A DNA stretch of 64,000 nt from Cotesia glomerata (Eukaryota; Arthropoda; Insecta; Hymenoptera; Braconidae). Of this stretch, positions 25,133 to 38,123 are shown piece after piece. Where the stretch lies: positions 16,733,915 to 16,797,914 of the forward strand of contig NC_058165.1 of assembly GCF_020080835.1 (NCBI RefSeq), written 5' to 3'. A model generated the notes under the pieces. The model worked only from the letters and a program-made list of their open reading frames with translations. It was not told where the DNA came from and made no database searches. The translations under genes and the position numbers were made by a program. Within the stretch, counting starts at the first letter, position 1. Each line of letters opens with the position of its first letter.

Positions 25133-25381
25133 TTACATACTTGTAAATAACTTTTGCAACTGTTCTTTATTTTTGGTCAGACATTTATTATACTGGTCTA
25201 TTAATGTAACTACCCTTTCTGCTACACAATTGACAACGCTGAGACGTTTTAATGACAGATTCTCTTGATAGCTCTCATCCTGTGTCCAAAATTCAACATT
25301 TTTGTTCATGAAATCAGTAGGTAAATCAATAGCAGAAAGAGGAGTTGCATTAATAGAAGAGTATAACAAATGTCTGACCAA
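25133..25381 (-). pseudogene. Transposase C-terminal fragment (left arm of copy B)
   Basis: The minus-strand frame contains LKRLSVVNCVAERVVTLIDQ followed by YNKCLTKNKEQLQKL. This is clearly related to the LKVVNDLAERGVALIQDYNN block of the exon at 17440-18306. It has no N-terminal region and runs into the central palindrome. It is a remnant, not a gene. Confidence 0.7.
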
Positions 25382-25474
25382 AAATAAAGAACAGTTGCAA
25401 AAGTTATTGCAAGTAGTTAAAAATCATTGGCAAAAATTTCCCAATTGTAACAAAAAAAATTTAGTTTCATTTTG
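25352..25474 (+). pseudogene. Second, inverted copy of the transposase C-terminus (right arm of copy B)
   Basis: Read on the + strand, the right arm gives YNKCLTKNKEQLQKLLQVV followed by KNHWQKFPNCNKKNLVSF and a stop (TGA). This is the same protein end that the left arm encodes on the minus strand. It is better preserved than the left copy in its last 20 residues. Confidence 0.65.
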
Positions 25475-26564
25475 AGAATAAAAAAGGTGGCAAGTTATAA
25501 AATAAACAGTTTTATTACAATTGAAAAATTATTGAAACATGATTTTTAATATTTTACATTACTAAATAGTCAAGTGCAAATGAAGCACTCATTAATTTTT
25601 CAGGGAATGATTAATTTTTTCGAGTCATTACTCAGGTAAAGTACAGGTCCGAGTTATTTTTTTTTAATTAGGTATAAAAATGTCGATTTTTCTTACGATT
25701 ATCGATATTTTGTAAAAATTGTATTGTTTTATCAAAAAACACTCGATAAGATTCACGAAAACTAAGATATTTTATGTTTTTGAGTCATTATTTTGTGATA
25801 GAGTATAAAAAATTGTAAAGGTTATCCTCAACTATTTGAGGTTGGACTTTAATCTTGAATAACTTTTAAACGAGTCAACTTAGCAAAAAATCATTTCAAA
25901 CCTTTTTTGTAGATCGTTAAATTTCCTACAAGAATATGTGTTGATTTTTACGCGAAATTTATTCGTTAGAGTGCATCAAAAACCCAAACAAAAAAAACAA
26001 AAATTCTGATGTTATTTAAATGGGAAATCAAAAATCACAATGAGTTACCTCTTAATATTAATATTAAGGGCTAAAACTTTACCAGAATTTTTTTTTCGTC
26101 ATCTTGGGCGATATTTTCGTAGTAGCTAAAAAAAAAAAATTAAAAGTTTTTTTTGGCCCACCCTAATATATAATATCTATAAATATATGAAAAATTGATG
26201 TGGGTACTCAAATGAAAGCTCTCGATGAGTGTAATGTCGGGGTGAGCTTATACCCATAGAGGAAAGTACCACGGGGCCTAGCTTGGCCCAACTATGTAAA
26301 ACTCTGGGCCAAGCTTGTAAGCCAGGCTTTGCCCAGTCCTGGTTTAAGTCTGGGATGATAACGATGGGACCAGGACTGGCCCATGCCTGGTTACCAGGGC
26401 TGAGTCAGTTCATTTTTTCAAGTCTGGCCTATGCCATTTGATGAAAAATGATAAAAAAATAATTTTTGGAGTGTTATTTATTTATTTTATTTTGTAGGTA
26501 AAGTAAATTTAAACCTAACTGTTACTAACTATAGAAATAAAGTGAAAATTGTATCCGATCTAAC

Positions 26565-26635
26565 CGAGATTCGAACCCGAGCCGTGTGCTTGCCAAACCA
26601 ATAACTAACCCCTACACCGGACGACCGATAAGTTG
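26565..26635 (-). repeat. tRNA-like sequence inside the GC-richer element
   Basis: The minus strand reads GTCGTCCGGTGTAGGGGTTA and later CACGGCTCGGGTTCGAATCT, a good A box and B box pair. The same stretch occurs at 56822-56887. Because it travels with the transposon in both copies, it is part of the element and not a host tRNA gene. Confidence 0.6.
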
Positions 26636-27130
26636 ATGCTCATCTCATTATTCTCATAAGCTAAATCTATATGATGACGAAGTATGACGGTTTATTATTT
26701 ATATAATTTATGTTATTTAATATTGTGTTTTGATGAAAATGAACTATTTTTTACAAATGTTTATTAGTTAAAAAAATGCAAGAGTCAAGTTTTTATATTA
26801 CTTTAAACTTTGTACATCGTTCTGAATATTTTTAATATCTTACGATAAATTTTCATGTTTAAAATTATCAATATTAAAAATTCAACTATAAATTATTATA
26901 TTTTAATTTTTTTAAGACTATATCAATTTTGACGAAATGCAATTGCGTTGGTTAAATAATAAATTTTAAATTTTAGAATTTGTTAGCAAATATTCGTTAA
27001 ACAATAAATATTTACTGTTTAGAATTTTATTACTTAATGATGTATTAACTTTGAATTTCCCATTGAATGGCTAAGGCTAGGTTACCCAATTCTGGCTCAA
27101 GTCCGGGTTGCCATTCAACGGCCATGGCTA

Positions 27131-27332
27131 CACAGAAAAAAAAATTTATTTGAATCAAGTTCATTCAATTTTACTTGAATCAATTCTTAAACTAAGCAAT
27201 TTTTTTTGATTTAAGTAAATTTTATTTAATTAAAGAATTTTTCGTTTTGATTGAAGACAATTAAACTCTTCAAAGTTATTTTCTTGGTTCAAGAATTTTT
27301 CTCTTAAATCAAGTTATTTTTTTTTTTCAGTG
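27131..27332. mobile_element. MITE with CACAGAAAAAAAAATTT end, nested
   Basis: The left end is CACAGAAAAAAAAATTTATT and the right end is GTTATTTTTTTTTTTCAGTG, flanked by TA. It contains TTGATTCAAG-type motifs. It is present at the same place in the second copy of the host element (about 57376-57600), so it inserted before that element spread. Confidence 0.75.
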
Positions 27333-28004
27333 TAGGTTTCTCAATCTTGGCTAACCCTTGGGTAATCATTGTGGCCGTGACTGGGGGACCTAGTTTTGGC
27401 CCAGGCTTGAGTAATAATTGAGCCGACTAAGGCTTGGTTGCACAGTCTTGGCCCAAGCTTGGGTCGCCAATGAATCGCCAAGGCTAGGTTAGCCAGTCTT
27501 GACCCAAGCTTGGATAATTATTGGCATGACCGAGGCTGGGTTAACCAGTCTTGGCCCACGCTTGGGTCGCCAATGAATGGCCAAGGCTGAGTTAGCCAGT
27601 CTTGGCCCAAGGTTGGGTAATCATTGGCATGGCCGAGGCTGGGTTGAACAGCCTGGCCCACGCATGGGCCAATACAGGTACGCCGAAGCTAGGTTTCCCA
27701 GTACTGGCCCAAGCCTGGCCCCTTTGTCAACTCTGGGAGTTTCCTGCATGGGTATCTTTAAAAATGTCAATAGTTCACAAGATACAAGATCATTTTTTAA
27801 TTATGTATCTAGAGATAGAGAATTTTCGATTGCAGCCTAAATACTTATCATAATAAATTGACTATCGGTGAGAATGATATGAAACTTTGAAAAGACACAA
27901 ATTCAAGTCAAGACCTTTGCAATGACACTAAATTTCACTGAAAGAACCGATTTTATCATATGACTATCCTGGACACAAAATTTTTCTTATTCTCTTAATG
28001 TAGA

Positions 28005-29797
28005 CTTTCAAAGTTAAAGTTTTAAATCAAAATTTTGTGGTAATAATAAGAGATATGAGAAAATTGATAAGAATCTTTCTTATAGAAAATTAATTTTTCC
28101 GAAAAAAAAAGTTTCTTATTATTATGTTATGGTCTAAGCAATATTCTAAAAATTCAAGTATTGAATCAAAATTTTGTGGAAATGATAAGAGACATGAAAA
28201 AATTGAAAAGGATTTTTTTTATATAAAATTAAATTCCCGAAAAAAAAAGTTTTTTGTTATTTTAAACACCCAAAACTTATAACTTATAATTTGTTTATGT
28301 TTTTCTATTCTTTTTTATTGTTTATTTACATGCACATGTGTCAAGTACTTTTAAACATACAGCTCTGTATCTTTTTGTAACCTTATAACTGGCCATACAG
28401 GCTGTTAGGTTTTGTTAAAGAAATAAATTTTCTCGTAACTCCAATATGTAGCCCAGAATTTCGATTAAAAATTTTTCTAAATACGCACAGTAAAAAATTT
28501 TGCGTCATTGCGTCAAAAAATTTTGTGTTAAAAATTTTTATTTTAAATATTTAACTTTTTTTCGTGTTGATTTAACAGAATGAATGTTAAATTTACACAT
28601 AAAATTGTTAAATATTTAATACAAAAATTTTTAACACTAAATTTTTTGATGTAACGACGCAAAATTTTTTGCTGTGCAAAATTTAATCAATATTCTAAAA
28701 ATTGAAGTTTTGAATTAAATTTTTGTCAAAATAATGAGACATAAGTGAAATTTGATAAAGATCTTTCTTATAGAAGATGAAACGTACAAAAAAAAGATCC
28801 CTTATCATTTTCCGGTATTTCTAATATAAACCCTCCAATCCATAAATACCAATTTCAATCCATAATTTTCCTCGATGAAAAACTAATCCAAAAGCATATT
28901 TTTATCAGCGATCTATTTTCTAGTGATCCCTCGGTAGTTAGATTCCTCCGTACATTTCTCAACGGACTAAACCCTCATGCCTGGAGCAAGACTGTGCTCT
29001 AGTAGTTCTTGTGATGGCTCCGGGTTGCATTAATTGCTTCAGTGAGATTGCACACTGGTTCTCTAACGGGTGGAATTCTCACCTTGCCCTGCCTTGAACC
29101 AGATAACATACGTACTTGTAACGAGCCATCTATCACCAGTGCGCGGTACTATAGAGAAGAAAAAGAAGTGAAGGGTGAGGGTAATTCCTATTTCTTTTCC
29201 TATTATTCAATCGCAATTGAACTGGCGTCTCTATTCTAACTTTAATCAACTCCTAACTGCTCGTAAAATGCTCGAGCTGTTTATTATCCTTTCAAGTAAT
29301 AGTCATAAGAGCTAGTTTATAGAATATAAATACAAGGGTCGCGTTATTATTTAATACTTGCCATATAAATGGCGAATATACTGCCTATTGCCTATTTTTA
29401 TAACCCTTAGGTTATCTTTTTACACTCAAGGCATTTGCAAAGGGTATTGAAAGTTTCAACCCACCCTGGCACCCTTTTTCATCCTCGGCTGGGAATCGAT
29501 AGAGAACATTTTAGAAATTTATTATAGAAAATTGTTTTTTTATGTATTTTATAAGATTTACTCTTAGAAAGACGATAGTCGATAACAAGACGTAAAAGGT
29601 GGTCTACATTCAAGTCAAAGGGTGTCAGAAAAAAAGGAAAAAAATTAAAAAAATTTTTTACACTCATCAAAGGATTTTTGAATGTTTAGTTCTTATCATT
29701 AAATTAATTAATAAATATTTTTTAATAACTAAAAAATTTTTATTGTCTATTAATAAATTGTTTATTAAACGCAATTTATTAGCTGTTAATTAATCTA
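28005..29797. other. Loop of the fold-back element, 1.8 kb, no gene recognised
   Basis: It holds hairpin units of the dispersed TTTTGTAGAAAA family (about 28040-28260 and 28740-28820) and a MITE (28486-28676). At 28830-29500 it holds less AT-rich sequence with no counterpart elsewhere in the window. The short frame at 29042-29239 has no recognised homologue or splice context, so I do not call it. Confidence 0.5.
28486..28676. mobile_element. 191-bp MITE of the CACAGTAAAAAATTTTG family
   Basis: The inverted ends CACAGTAAAAAATTTTGCG and CGCAAAATTTTTTGCTGTG match the element at 13206-13392. The flanking dinucleotides are no longer a clean TA pair. Confidence 0.8.
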
Positions 29798-30588
29798 TAT
29801 TATTAAGAGAATAAGCAAAATTTGGTGGCCAGTGTATTTATATGATAAAATAGGTTTTTATGGTTAAATTTGGTATCGTTGGAAAAGTCTTGACCTGGAG
29901 TTGTGCCTTTTTAAGGTTTCATATCGTTCTCACCAATAGTCAATTTATGATGATAAGTATTTAAGGTGCATTTGAAAATACTCTATCTCCAAATACATAA
30001 TTAAGAAATGACCTTGTATCTTGTGAATTATTGACATTTTTAAAAATATAAGCTCATTCCGATGTTACACTCATCAAGACCTTACATTTGAGTACCCACA
30101 TCAATTTTTATATATTTATATATATCTAAATATGAAAAATATATCAAAAATGCATGTGGGTACTCAAATGAAAGCTCTTGACGAGTGTAACATCGGGATG
30201 AGCTTATATCTTTAAAAAGGTCAATAGTTAAGAAAGTACAGTGGAATTTAACAAATATCTTGTGAATTATTGACATTTTTAAAGATATAAGCTCGTCCCG
30301 ATGTTACACTTAACAAGACCTTTAATTTGAGTATCCACATCAATTTTTTCATATATTTATATATATTTTATAAATGCATATATGAAAAATATATCAAAGT
30401 GCATGTGGGTATTCAAATGAAAGCTCTTGATGAGTGTAACATCGGGATGAGCTTATATCTTTAAAAACGTCAATAGTTAAGAAAGTACAGTGTAATTCAA
30501 CAAAAGTCATTATTTGATAAAGCAAAATTTTATTTATTTATAGTTCACAAATCACGGCAGTCACGTAGTGACTGCAAGGTTACTAGTA

Positions 30589-32652
30589 TTTATTAATTGT
30601 CAATAAAAATTTGTGGATAAAAGAATTTAGTACGGAGTATACTAAACTGATTTAGTAACAAAATTTTTAGTAATTTATTTGGGAGAAAAAAATATTTTTA
30701 CCCATCAATATTATTTGTTACAGTTTAATAAATTATTTTTTTATTCTAAATAAGTTATATTAATATAAACAAAGTTTTATTTCACGGAAAGAAATATTAG
30801 TTTTCATCAAATAATATTTAGTAGTAGGTACTAAATATTTCTTTGGTAAATATTGTCAGTAGACGGCTATGCTTTTATTCCAATGTGATACATAACATAT
30901 TCACTGACTTAGATTATTTTATTCAGCTCGATTTTGGGAGATTTATCTTCCCTTTGAAAACACACATACTCCCAAATGGCTTATATGTCATTTTTTAGTG
31001 GAGTTTAGTTTAAATTCTTCAATTTGTCTATTATTGATATGTTAAAAACTTGTTTAATTTTAAATTTTATAAATGTCTCAAATAAAAAATTATAATTTAA
31101 TGAGATTCTTTTCTTTATAATACCTTATATTTTTACTTGAAATTATTTATTTGAATTATTTTGATTTATTTTGAGTAAAAAAGTTAGGTTATACGCTAAA
31201 ATTAGTTAAAAAATTAATTTCTTTAATACCAATAAACGATTTATTGAGTAGCAATAAATCATTTGTTAAATACTACTTAATATTTATTTTTTGGAAATAA
31301 ATGGGCTTTATGAAACGATTTAGTAACTATTAATAAATATTTGGTAATGAAAGGTTTGTTGCTAAATCATTTAGTAACTATTACTAAATAGAACTAAATC
31401 TTTTTATCAGTGTAAACCCTTGAATAAAAAGTGAGTAGAAAAATTTAACAGAAACATAATTTCTAACATTATTTTTTAAACGGTTTAAAAAATATTTATT
31501 AACAGTTAAAAAATTCTTCTATAAAATTGGTCAAAGTTAAAAAATAAAAATGTTTTTATGAAAATAAAGTTCAAGTGTATTGTCCTCGATACTCTTGACT
31601 GAACATTCTTTCTAGCTGCCACCCTCCCGTGAGTGCAGTATCATACATAGAGGGTATTTTATGCATTTCAAAGGTAAATAGGTTACTCATTCTTCTCCAG
31701 CAGCATGAAGAGTTAAGTACAGAGTAGCGGCAGCCCCGTCTGGATATGCACTTTCCATCTATCTTTATGCGTTTCCCGGGAACCTGAAGCGCCAAACAGG
31801 AAAGTGATGGGACAATAATGATATTCTTTCACATAGTTCAGCGCTACCTTTTTTTTTTTCATCGATGACTTTTAAATATTCTTATTGAGTGAAAAAAAAC
31901 TAGTTGATTCAAAAGAAATGTTTTTTAAAAAATTTTTTGATTGTTTGGAAATATTTAGAGAGAGTTATATAGAGTTAATTCAAGAATTTATCGAATTTTT
32001 TGTTGGTACAATAATTGGGACACCCTTGTCAGAAATTGGGACGGGAGCCTGAAAATAACTATTGGGAGTAAAAATTAGTTATTTTGTGATAAAAGCTTCT
32101 CAGGCTGGGTTAGACCCACTTTTGGTCGCCATTTCGGTAGCAAGTACCAAGATCTTAATCGAAAAAGTTTAAAGTCACTTTTTAATATTAAGCTTGGGTA
32201 CTTATACTTGCATCGAAAAAAACTACTTGGTTCAAGAGAAATTTTATCGGGAAAGACTCTTGCTTCGAGATATATAGGAAGAATTAAGTTAAGAATTTAC
32301 AGATAGAATCAAAAAAATAAAACAAGCGAAAGAAAAAAATTTACACATTTAAGAATTTTATTTATTTTACCAATCACGAATATTATTTTCAAACAAGATG
32401 ACCTTTATGTCACTCAACAATCTTCATCTGCAGTGAAATTCATTGAACATATTAAATTTTTGTTCCGGTCGTTACATATACTTTGGTAAGATTTTTCCAC
32501 AAGTGAGAAGGTGTAGCCACCTAGTGGCAAAACCAAAAACTAACTTCTAATAAAAAGTACTAATTATTGTCACATTTTTCAGGTCAAGCTAAGAAAATGG
32601 TTTCTAACAAAGAAATTAAAACATCAATTTATCTTTAAAATAATTTTGTTCG
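30589..32652. other. AT-rich DNA with TTTAGTAA-rich patch, no gene
   Basis: Positions 30640-31415 are rich in TTTAGTAACT and TACTAAAT words in both orientations and end TTTTTATCAGTGTA, probably a decayed CAGTG-ended MITE. A less AT-rich patch at 31590-31800 has only a short frame that I reject. At 32480-32550 there is an inverse copy of the tandem-array unit (CACCTAGTGGCAAAACC). Confidence 0.4.
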
Positions 32653-33411
32653 TAAGGTAAAAGCCCCGATTATTGACACTATTAGAGACCAAGTTATAAT
32701 TTGATTTTTTTTGAGCAATTAAATATCAATATCGTTGAATTTTGTTTGCGGTAATGTCTCAAATAATGTTTTTACTAATCAATTTCTTTTTTTTTAAATG
32801 ATAATCACTGACATTAATAACTAATTTTAAATAATTGAATAGATTATCCGGATATACCAATTATTGGCAGTTTAAAAAACTGATTGATCTAATTATTGAC
32901 ATACCTTAACCCTAATTATTGACACTTATACTGCGCATGTGTCGAATCATCTGCTTATTCTTATTTATCTAAACTTATTATTAAGTTATCAATTTTATTA
33001 AAGTTTATTAATAATAATTTCTATAAATGATTAATTACTTTTAAAAATATAAAAAATAATTTATTGAATTAGAGTTCAAACTCTTACAGTATCTTTTTTA
33101 TGTTAAAGTCAAAAAAAGGCGTCATAGCGCTGTCGAATGGTTGTCAATATGAGATTTAACTTAAAAATTATCAACTAGTTATTGACACCTATTATTTAAA
33201 TATTATAAAGCATAACAATTAATTTCGATTATTCAATTTTAAAAATTTTTCATGTATTATTAATTAATTAAGAAAAAGATCATATTATTAGATGAAGAAA
33301 TTAATTTGAACTCTGCATTTAAAAAAAATGCTTTTCTAATCAAAGTTATTAAGAAAATAAACGTTCGTAAGCAGGTTTGATGAATTGATGCTAACTATTT
33401 TTTTTTTTAAT

Positions 33412-34486
<1,075 letters not shown>

Positions 34487-34664
34487 AGTAATTAATATTT
34501 AATATTTTGAACTGACAGTAATTTTTTTCAATTTTTTAATTAATTAGAATTTAATAAAAATTTATATGATAGTTATTCTTATTACAGATAATTAAATATA
34601 TTTAAAAATTATTTAGGGTGTCAATATTTAGATCCCTGTCGATAATTAGAGCCTTTACTTTATA

Positions 34665-35640
34665 CAGAAATTTTTTTCAGTGTATCGTTAACTCTTATAC
34701 CGCAAATTGAACAAACTTCAAAAAATACCCGCCCAACTGTAAGGTCACATACTTCACAAAATATAACTTTCAATCAAAAAGTTATAATATGTTTTGCATT
34801 AATTCCGGGTCAGTACGGTACCGCACATTACTCTCACTTCGCATTTGGCATTCATACAACGGTGTGTGATAATTCACGTGCATTGGATATTATTATCTGA
34901 ACGAAAAGACCAAGTAAATAGAATAAATAGAAAACGGTAAATATTTTATTAAATTTCTCTTTCTCCCTTTAAAATTCTATTTTATAAAGATTTACTTTTG
35001 TTAGTTATTTTTTCCAACGGGATCAAGAGAAACGTGACGACCGACATTCAACACGAGTTTATAGGTCACAGTTGAAAAAATCCAAAGAATTAGCGAGAAT
35101 GGGGTTGAGAGTTTTTCTGAAAGGGTGAAGGTTGTAAATAACTTTGCTTTTGTTTGCTTTTATAATTGCTTAGACTGAAGAATTATTAAATTTAAGTTAA
35201 GAATATTGTGACAATAATATTCTATTCATGGAATCAAAACTAAAGGTTTTCTTTTTTCTTTTTTTAAGTTATTCAAAATTGACGTTCCGGCTGGAATTTC
35301 ATGAAAAACTTTATATTAGTAAAGTTGGATTTTCTGAAACGATGAGCTGTTGCATTCTCCATCATTGGAAAGTTAATAGTCTTGGGGATTAAGATTATAT
35401 TCTAGAGATACAAAGGATATTGCAGTGCATATTTAATAAATCTCAAGAGAAGACCATGGAATGCAACTATCTTTACAAACTCATTTCTCTTCTCATGTGA
35501 CTTTATAATTCCGTTAAAGTTTTAGTTCTCTTTTCTCATTTCGGGCTTTGTTTAACATACTTATGGTTTTACCAAGTTACCCAATTTTGCATCGTATTAT
35601 TGTTGATAAGGCCAATACTCTAGAAATAAACTCGAAAAGT
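34665..35640. other. AT-rich DNA, nothing recognised
   Basis: No gene, RNA or bounded repeat was seen; the sequence looks single-copy within this window. Confidence 0.4.
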
Positions 35641-35745
35641 AACAAGGGGAAAGTCTCTAGCACTTTTTAAAAGTTAGTTCTTGATTTCACCGCTAGGTGG
35701 CTACGCCTTCTCGCTAGCAGAAAAATCTTACGAGAGTATGTATAA

Positions 35746-37505
35746 TAGCGTGTGTCATTTTTAGGCGATATTTTTTTTTTTACTGCTATACCAGAAAATC
35801 TGGTAGTATATAGAAAATAAAAAATTATGCCGCTGAACTAAAGGTTTTAAGTCCAATAGCGGCTTAGCTCATCGAAAATTCGATTTCCCATTTAAATAAC
35901 ACAGGAAAATTTTTTTTTTTGTTTCAAGTGGACTTCTCGTTATTAAAAAAATTTTTTTTCGAAAAACCTTCTCATGGCTTTTGTAGGAAATTAAATTCTC
36001 TACAAAAATATTTCTTTGGACGAAGACTGTAGAACGACTATTTCCGAAGTTATAGCCCGTTAAACGGTAACATTTAAAAAAATACACATTAAATTCCATT
36101 TAATTTTCAATTTATTACTCTTACATGAATAATTTAATTTTATTGTACATTTTTGAGCATTAAAATTTTTAATTAAAGTATTGACTTGTTTTAATATAAT
36201 AATCTAAGTCAAATTATTATTAATTAATCGTTATTATTACAAAAAATTTCATTTTTTCATTTAACCAAAAATGATAAAATTAACGTCTGCTTGTTAGCAT
36301 TTGGAAATTTTTTCCTGTGCATAGCTACAACTTGCAATAAGTACTGTTATTGCTCTTCATCAGCAGTTAAGCTTTAATTGTAGGCATCCATCAATTGGAC
36401 CGCCCGTTCCGCAGTATTATTAACAACGTGTAAATTTTTTATTAAAATTTTGAGGCACGTATTGTAACTTTTGTCAGATATCCACTAATCAAGATGTAAA
36501 TTTAGAAAATCAGTTGGGAGTTCCAACCTTTTAAAAATAATCATCAACTCTTCTGATGCAAAGTCATACAATTCTTTGTTTAGTAAGGAATTAATATTAA
36601 CATTTTTTACATTAAATCGTTTAAAGTTTTTAATTTGACTTTTTTTTCTGAATTGATTCAATTAATTTTAATTTGATTTCTGCGCTAACATTATTATCAA
36701 ATAATGAAAACAAATAAGTTGTTCAGATAAATACCACAAGTGATTGCTGAATTTTTTTGACGCTACTTCTGAAAAATTTTTATTTATTTTTTTATAATTC
36801 AGTAAATCTTTCATAAATTCTAAATCCTGTCGAGGAGCTTGGATTTCTGAAAGCGCACAATACCATGCTTTTATGTATACTAATACGATGAAAATACAAA
36901 TGTGGTGGAGTCCCGAAGCTTCTGTCCGGCTGAGTGAAAATTGTTCTTAAAACAGGTAAATTTTTAATTAAATGAAACCATTTTTGGTTAAATGAAAAAA
37001 TGAAATTTTTTGTAATAATAACGATTAATTAATAATAATTTGACTTAGATTATTATATTAAAACAAGTCAATACTCTCATTAAAAATTTTAATACTCAAA
37101 AATGTACAATAAAATTAAATTATTCATGTAAGAGTAATAAATTGAAAATTAAATGGAATTTAATGAGTATTTTTTTAAATGTTACCGTTTAACGGGCTAT
37201 AACTTCGAAAATAGTCGTTCTACAGTCTTCGTCCAATGAGATATTTTTGTAGAGAATTTAATTTTCTACAAAAAACATGAGAAGGTTTTTCGAAAAAAAA
37301 TTTTTTTAGTAACGAAAAGTCCACTTGAAACAAAATAAAATTTTTCCTGTGTTATTTAAATGGGAAATCGAATTTTTTGATGAGCTAAGCCGCTATTGGA
37401 CTTAAAACCTTTAGCTCAGCGGCATAATTTTTTATTTTCTATATACTACCAGATTTTCTGGTATAGCAGTAAAAAAAAAATATCGCCTAAAAATGACACA
37501 CCCTA
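35746..37505. mobile_element. Long-TIR DNA transposon with perfect 8-bp target duplication (copy C)
   Basis: The ends are TAGCGTGTGTCATTTTTAGG and CCTAAAAATGACACACCCTA. The flanks are perfect ATGTATAA duplications (35738-35745 and 37506-37513). The inverted arms are about 0.5 kb (35746 to about 36271 and about 36980 to 37505). It is inserted in a unit of the tandem array. Confidence 0.85.
36285..36945 (-). pseudogene. Decayed transposase of the long-TIR family
   Basis: Read on the minus strand with several stops and frame changes, the loop gives FSNHLWYLSEQL and VVNNTAERAVQLMDAYN, then YLLQVVAMHRKKFPN. These are the same blocks in the same order as in the exon at 17440-18306. At least two in-frame stops are visible between blocks. 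It is a dead copy. Confidence 0.7.
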
Positions 37506-38076
37506 ATGTATAAATAACCGAATTTTCTCTTATAGTCTGTGGATAGTAAAAACTTTTTTCATAAAGAATTTTGCTGTCTAAATTAAAATAACTTTTCAAA
37601 AAATAATTTAATTTATATATTGAATATAGTTTTTCTATAAATCACAATACATTAGTATGGAGATTGATGTAAAAATTTGTGATTAAAGAGAAATAGTTTT
37701 AAATCAAGAATTTCTATTTTTCTGAGCTTGGTTCAAATAATATTTTATTAATTGGCACTATATATTAGAAGGTAGTTCTTGGTTTTCCGATAGGTGGCTA
37801 TGCCTTCTCGCTTGCAGAAAAATCTTACCAGAGTATATATAAAGATCCAGAATTTTCTCCTATATTAAAAAGTGGATAATAAGTAACTTTTCATTAAGAA
37901 TTTTGCTGTATTATTTGAAATAACTTTTCAAAAATAATTTAATCTATATATTAAATATAGTTTTTCTATAAATCACGATGCATGTATGGACTTTGATGAA
38001 AAATATGTGATTAAGAGCGGTTTATAGTTGATTTTCAAACGTGTTTTCTCATGTATGTGATAAAATTTCGAAAAAA

Positions 38077-38123
38077 GCTTCGCTCTTCGATAGATAATTT
38101 AATTATCTATCGAAGAGCGAAGC
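38077..38123. repeat. Perfect 23-bp stem hairpin
   Basis: Positions 38077-38099 and 38101-38123 are exact inverse complements (arms starting GCTTCGCTCTTCGATAG) with a one-base centre. It lies in the insert within the tandem array. It could be a small RNA precursor, or simply the palindromic core of a transposon remnant. Confidence 0.8.

Larger units (their letters stand above)
24420..26165. mobile_element. Long-TIR DNA transposon, copy B, almost wholly palindromic
   Basis: The right end is GGCCCACCCTA. The left end has lost about 55 bp just inside the terminus (TAGG joins directly to CCCAAGATGACG). The flanks are ATATATAT and ATATATAA, close to an 8-bp duplication. The arms of roughly 0.8 kb run into the coding part itself, so the transposase C-terminus is present twice in opposite directions. 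It is inserted in the left arm of the fold-back element. Confidence 0.75.
26253..27752. mobile_element. GC-richer element with CCCATAGAGGAAA ends, made of GGCCCAAGC-type repeats (copy 1)
   Basis: It begins CCCATAGAGGAAAGTACCAC and ends GGAGTTTCCTGCATGGG. It is flanked by TA, exactly splitting GAGCTTATATCTTTAAAA of the fold-back arm. Both ends are arrays of diverged units like GGCTGGGTTAACCAGTCTTGG and CTTGGCCCAAGCTTGGG (26270-26430 and 27060-27720). The AT-rich middle holds a tRNA-like stretch and a nested MITE. The short frames at 27577-27853 are by-products of the repeat array. The second copy at 56481-57917 is co-linear throughout. Confidence 0.75.
24210..30586. mobile_element. 6.4-kb fold-back element with CTAGYAACCTTGCAG ends, arms interrupted by two other elements
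   Basis: The left end is CTAGCAACCTTGCAGTCAC and the right end is GTGACTGCAAGGTTACTAG, each flanked by TA. The arms are about 0.8 kb once insertions are removed. Left is 24210-24419, then 26166-26252, then 27753 to about 28004. Right is about 29798 to 30586 inverted. Shared arm words include TTTAAAGATATAAGCTCATC, GATGTTACACTCATCAAGAG and GGTACTCAAATGAAAGCTCT. The right arm carries an extra tandem duplication of roughly 235 bp (the two copies around 30100-30470). The loop of about 1.8 kb (28005-29797) is mostly unlike anything else in the window. No transposase was seen. Confidence 0.65.

Noticed and set aside
27577..27853. Two overlapping 83-87 residue frames rich in Gly, Trp and Pro
   Set aside because: They are made by the GGCCCAAGC-type repeat array. 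The second copy of the element (57706-57921) gives the same kind of frame.
29042..29239. 65-residue frame in the fold-back loop
   Set aside because: No homology, no splice context and no promoter.
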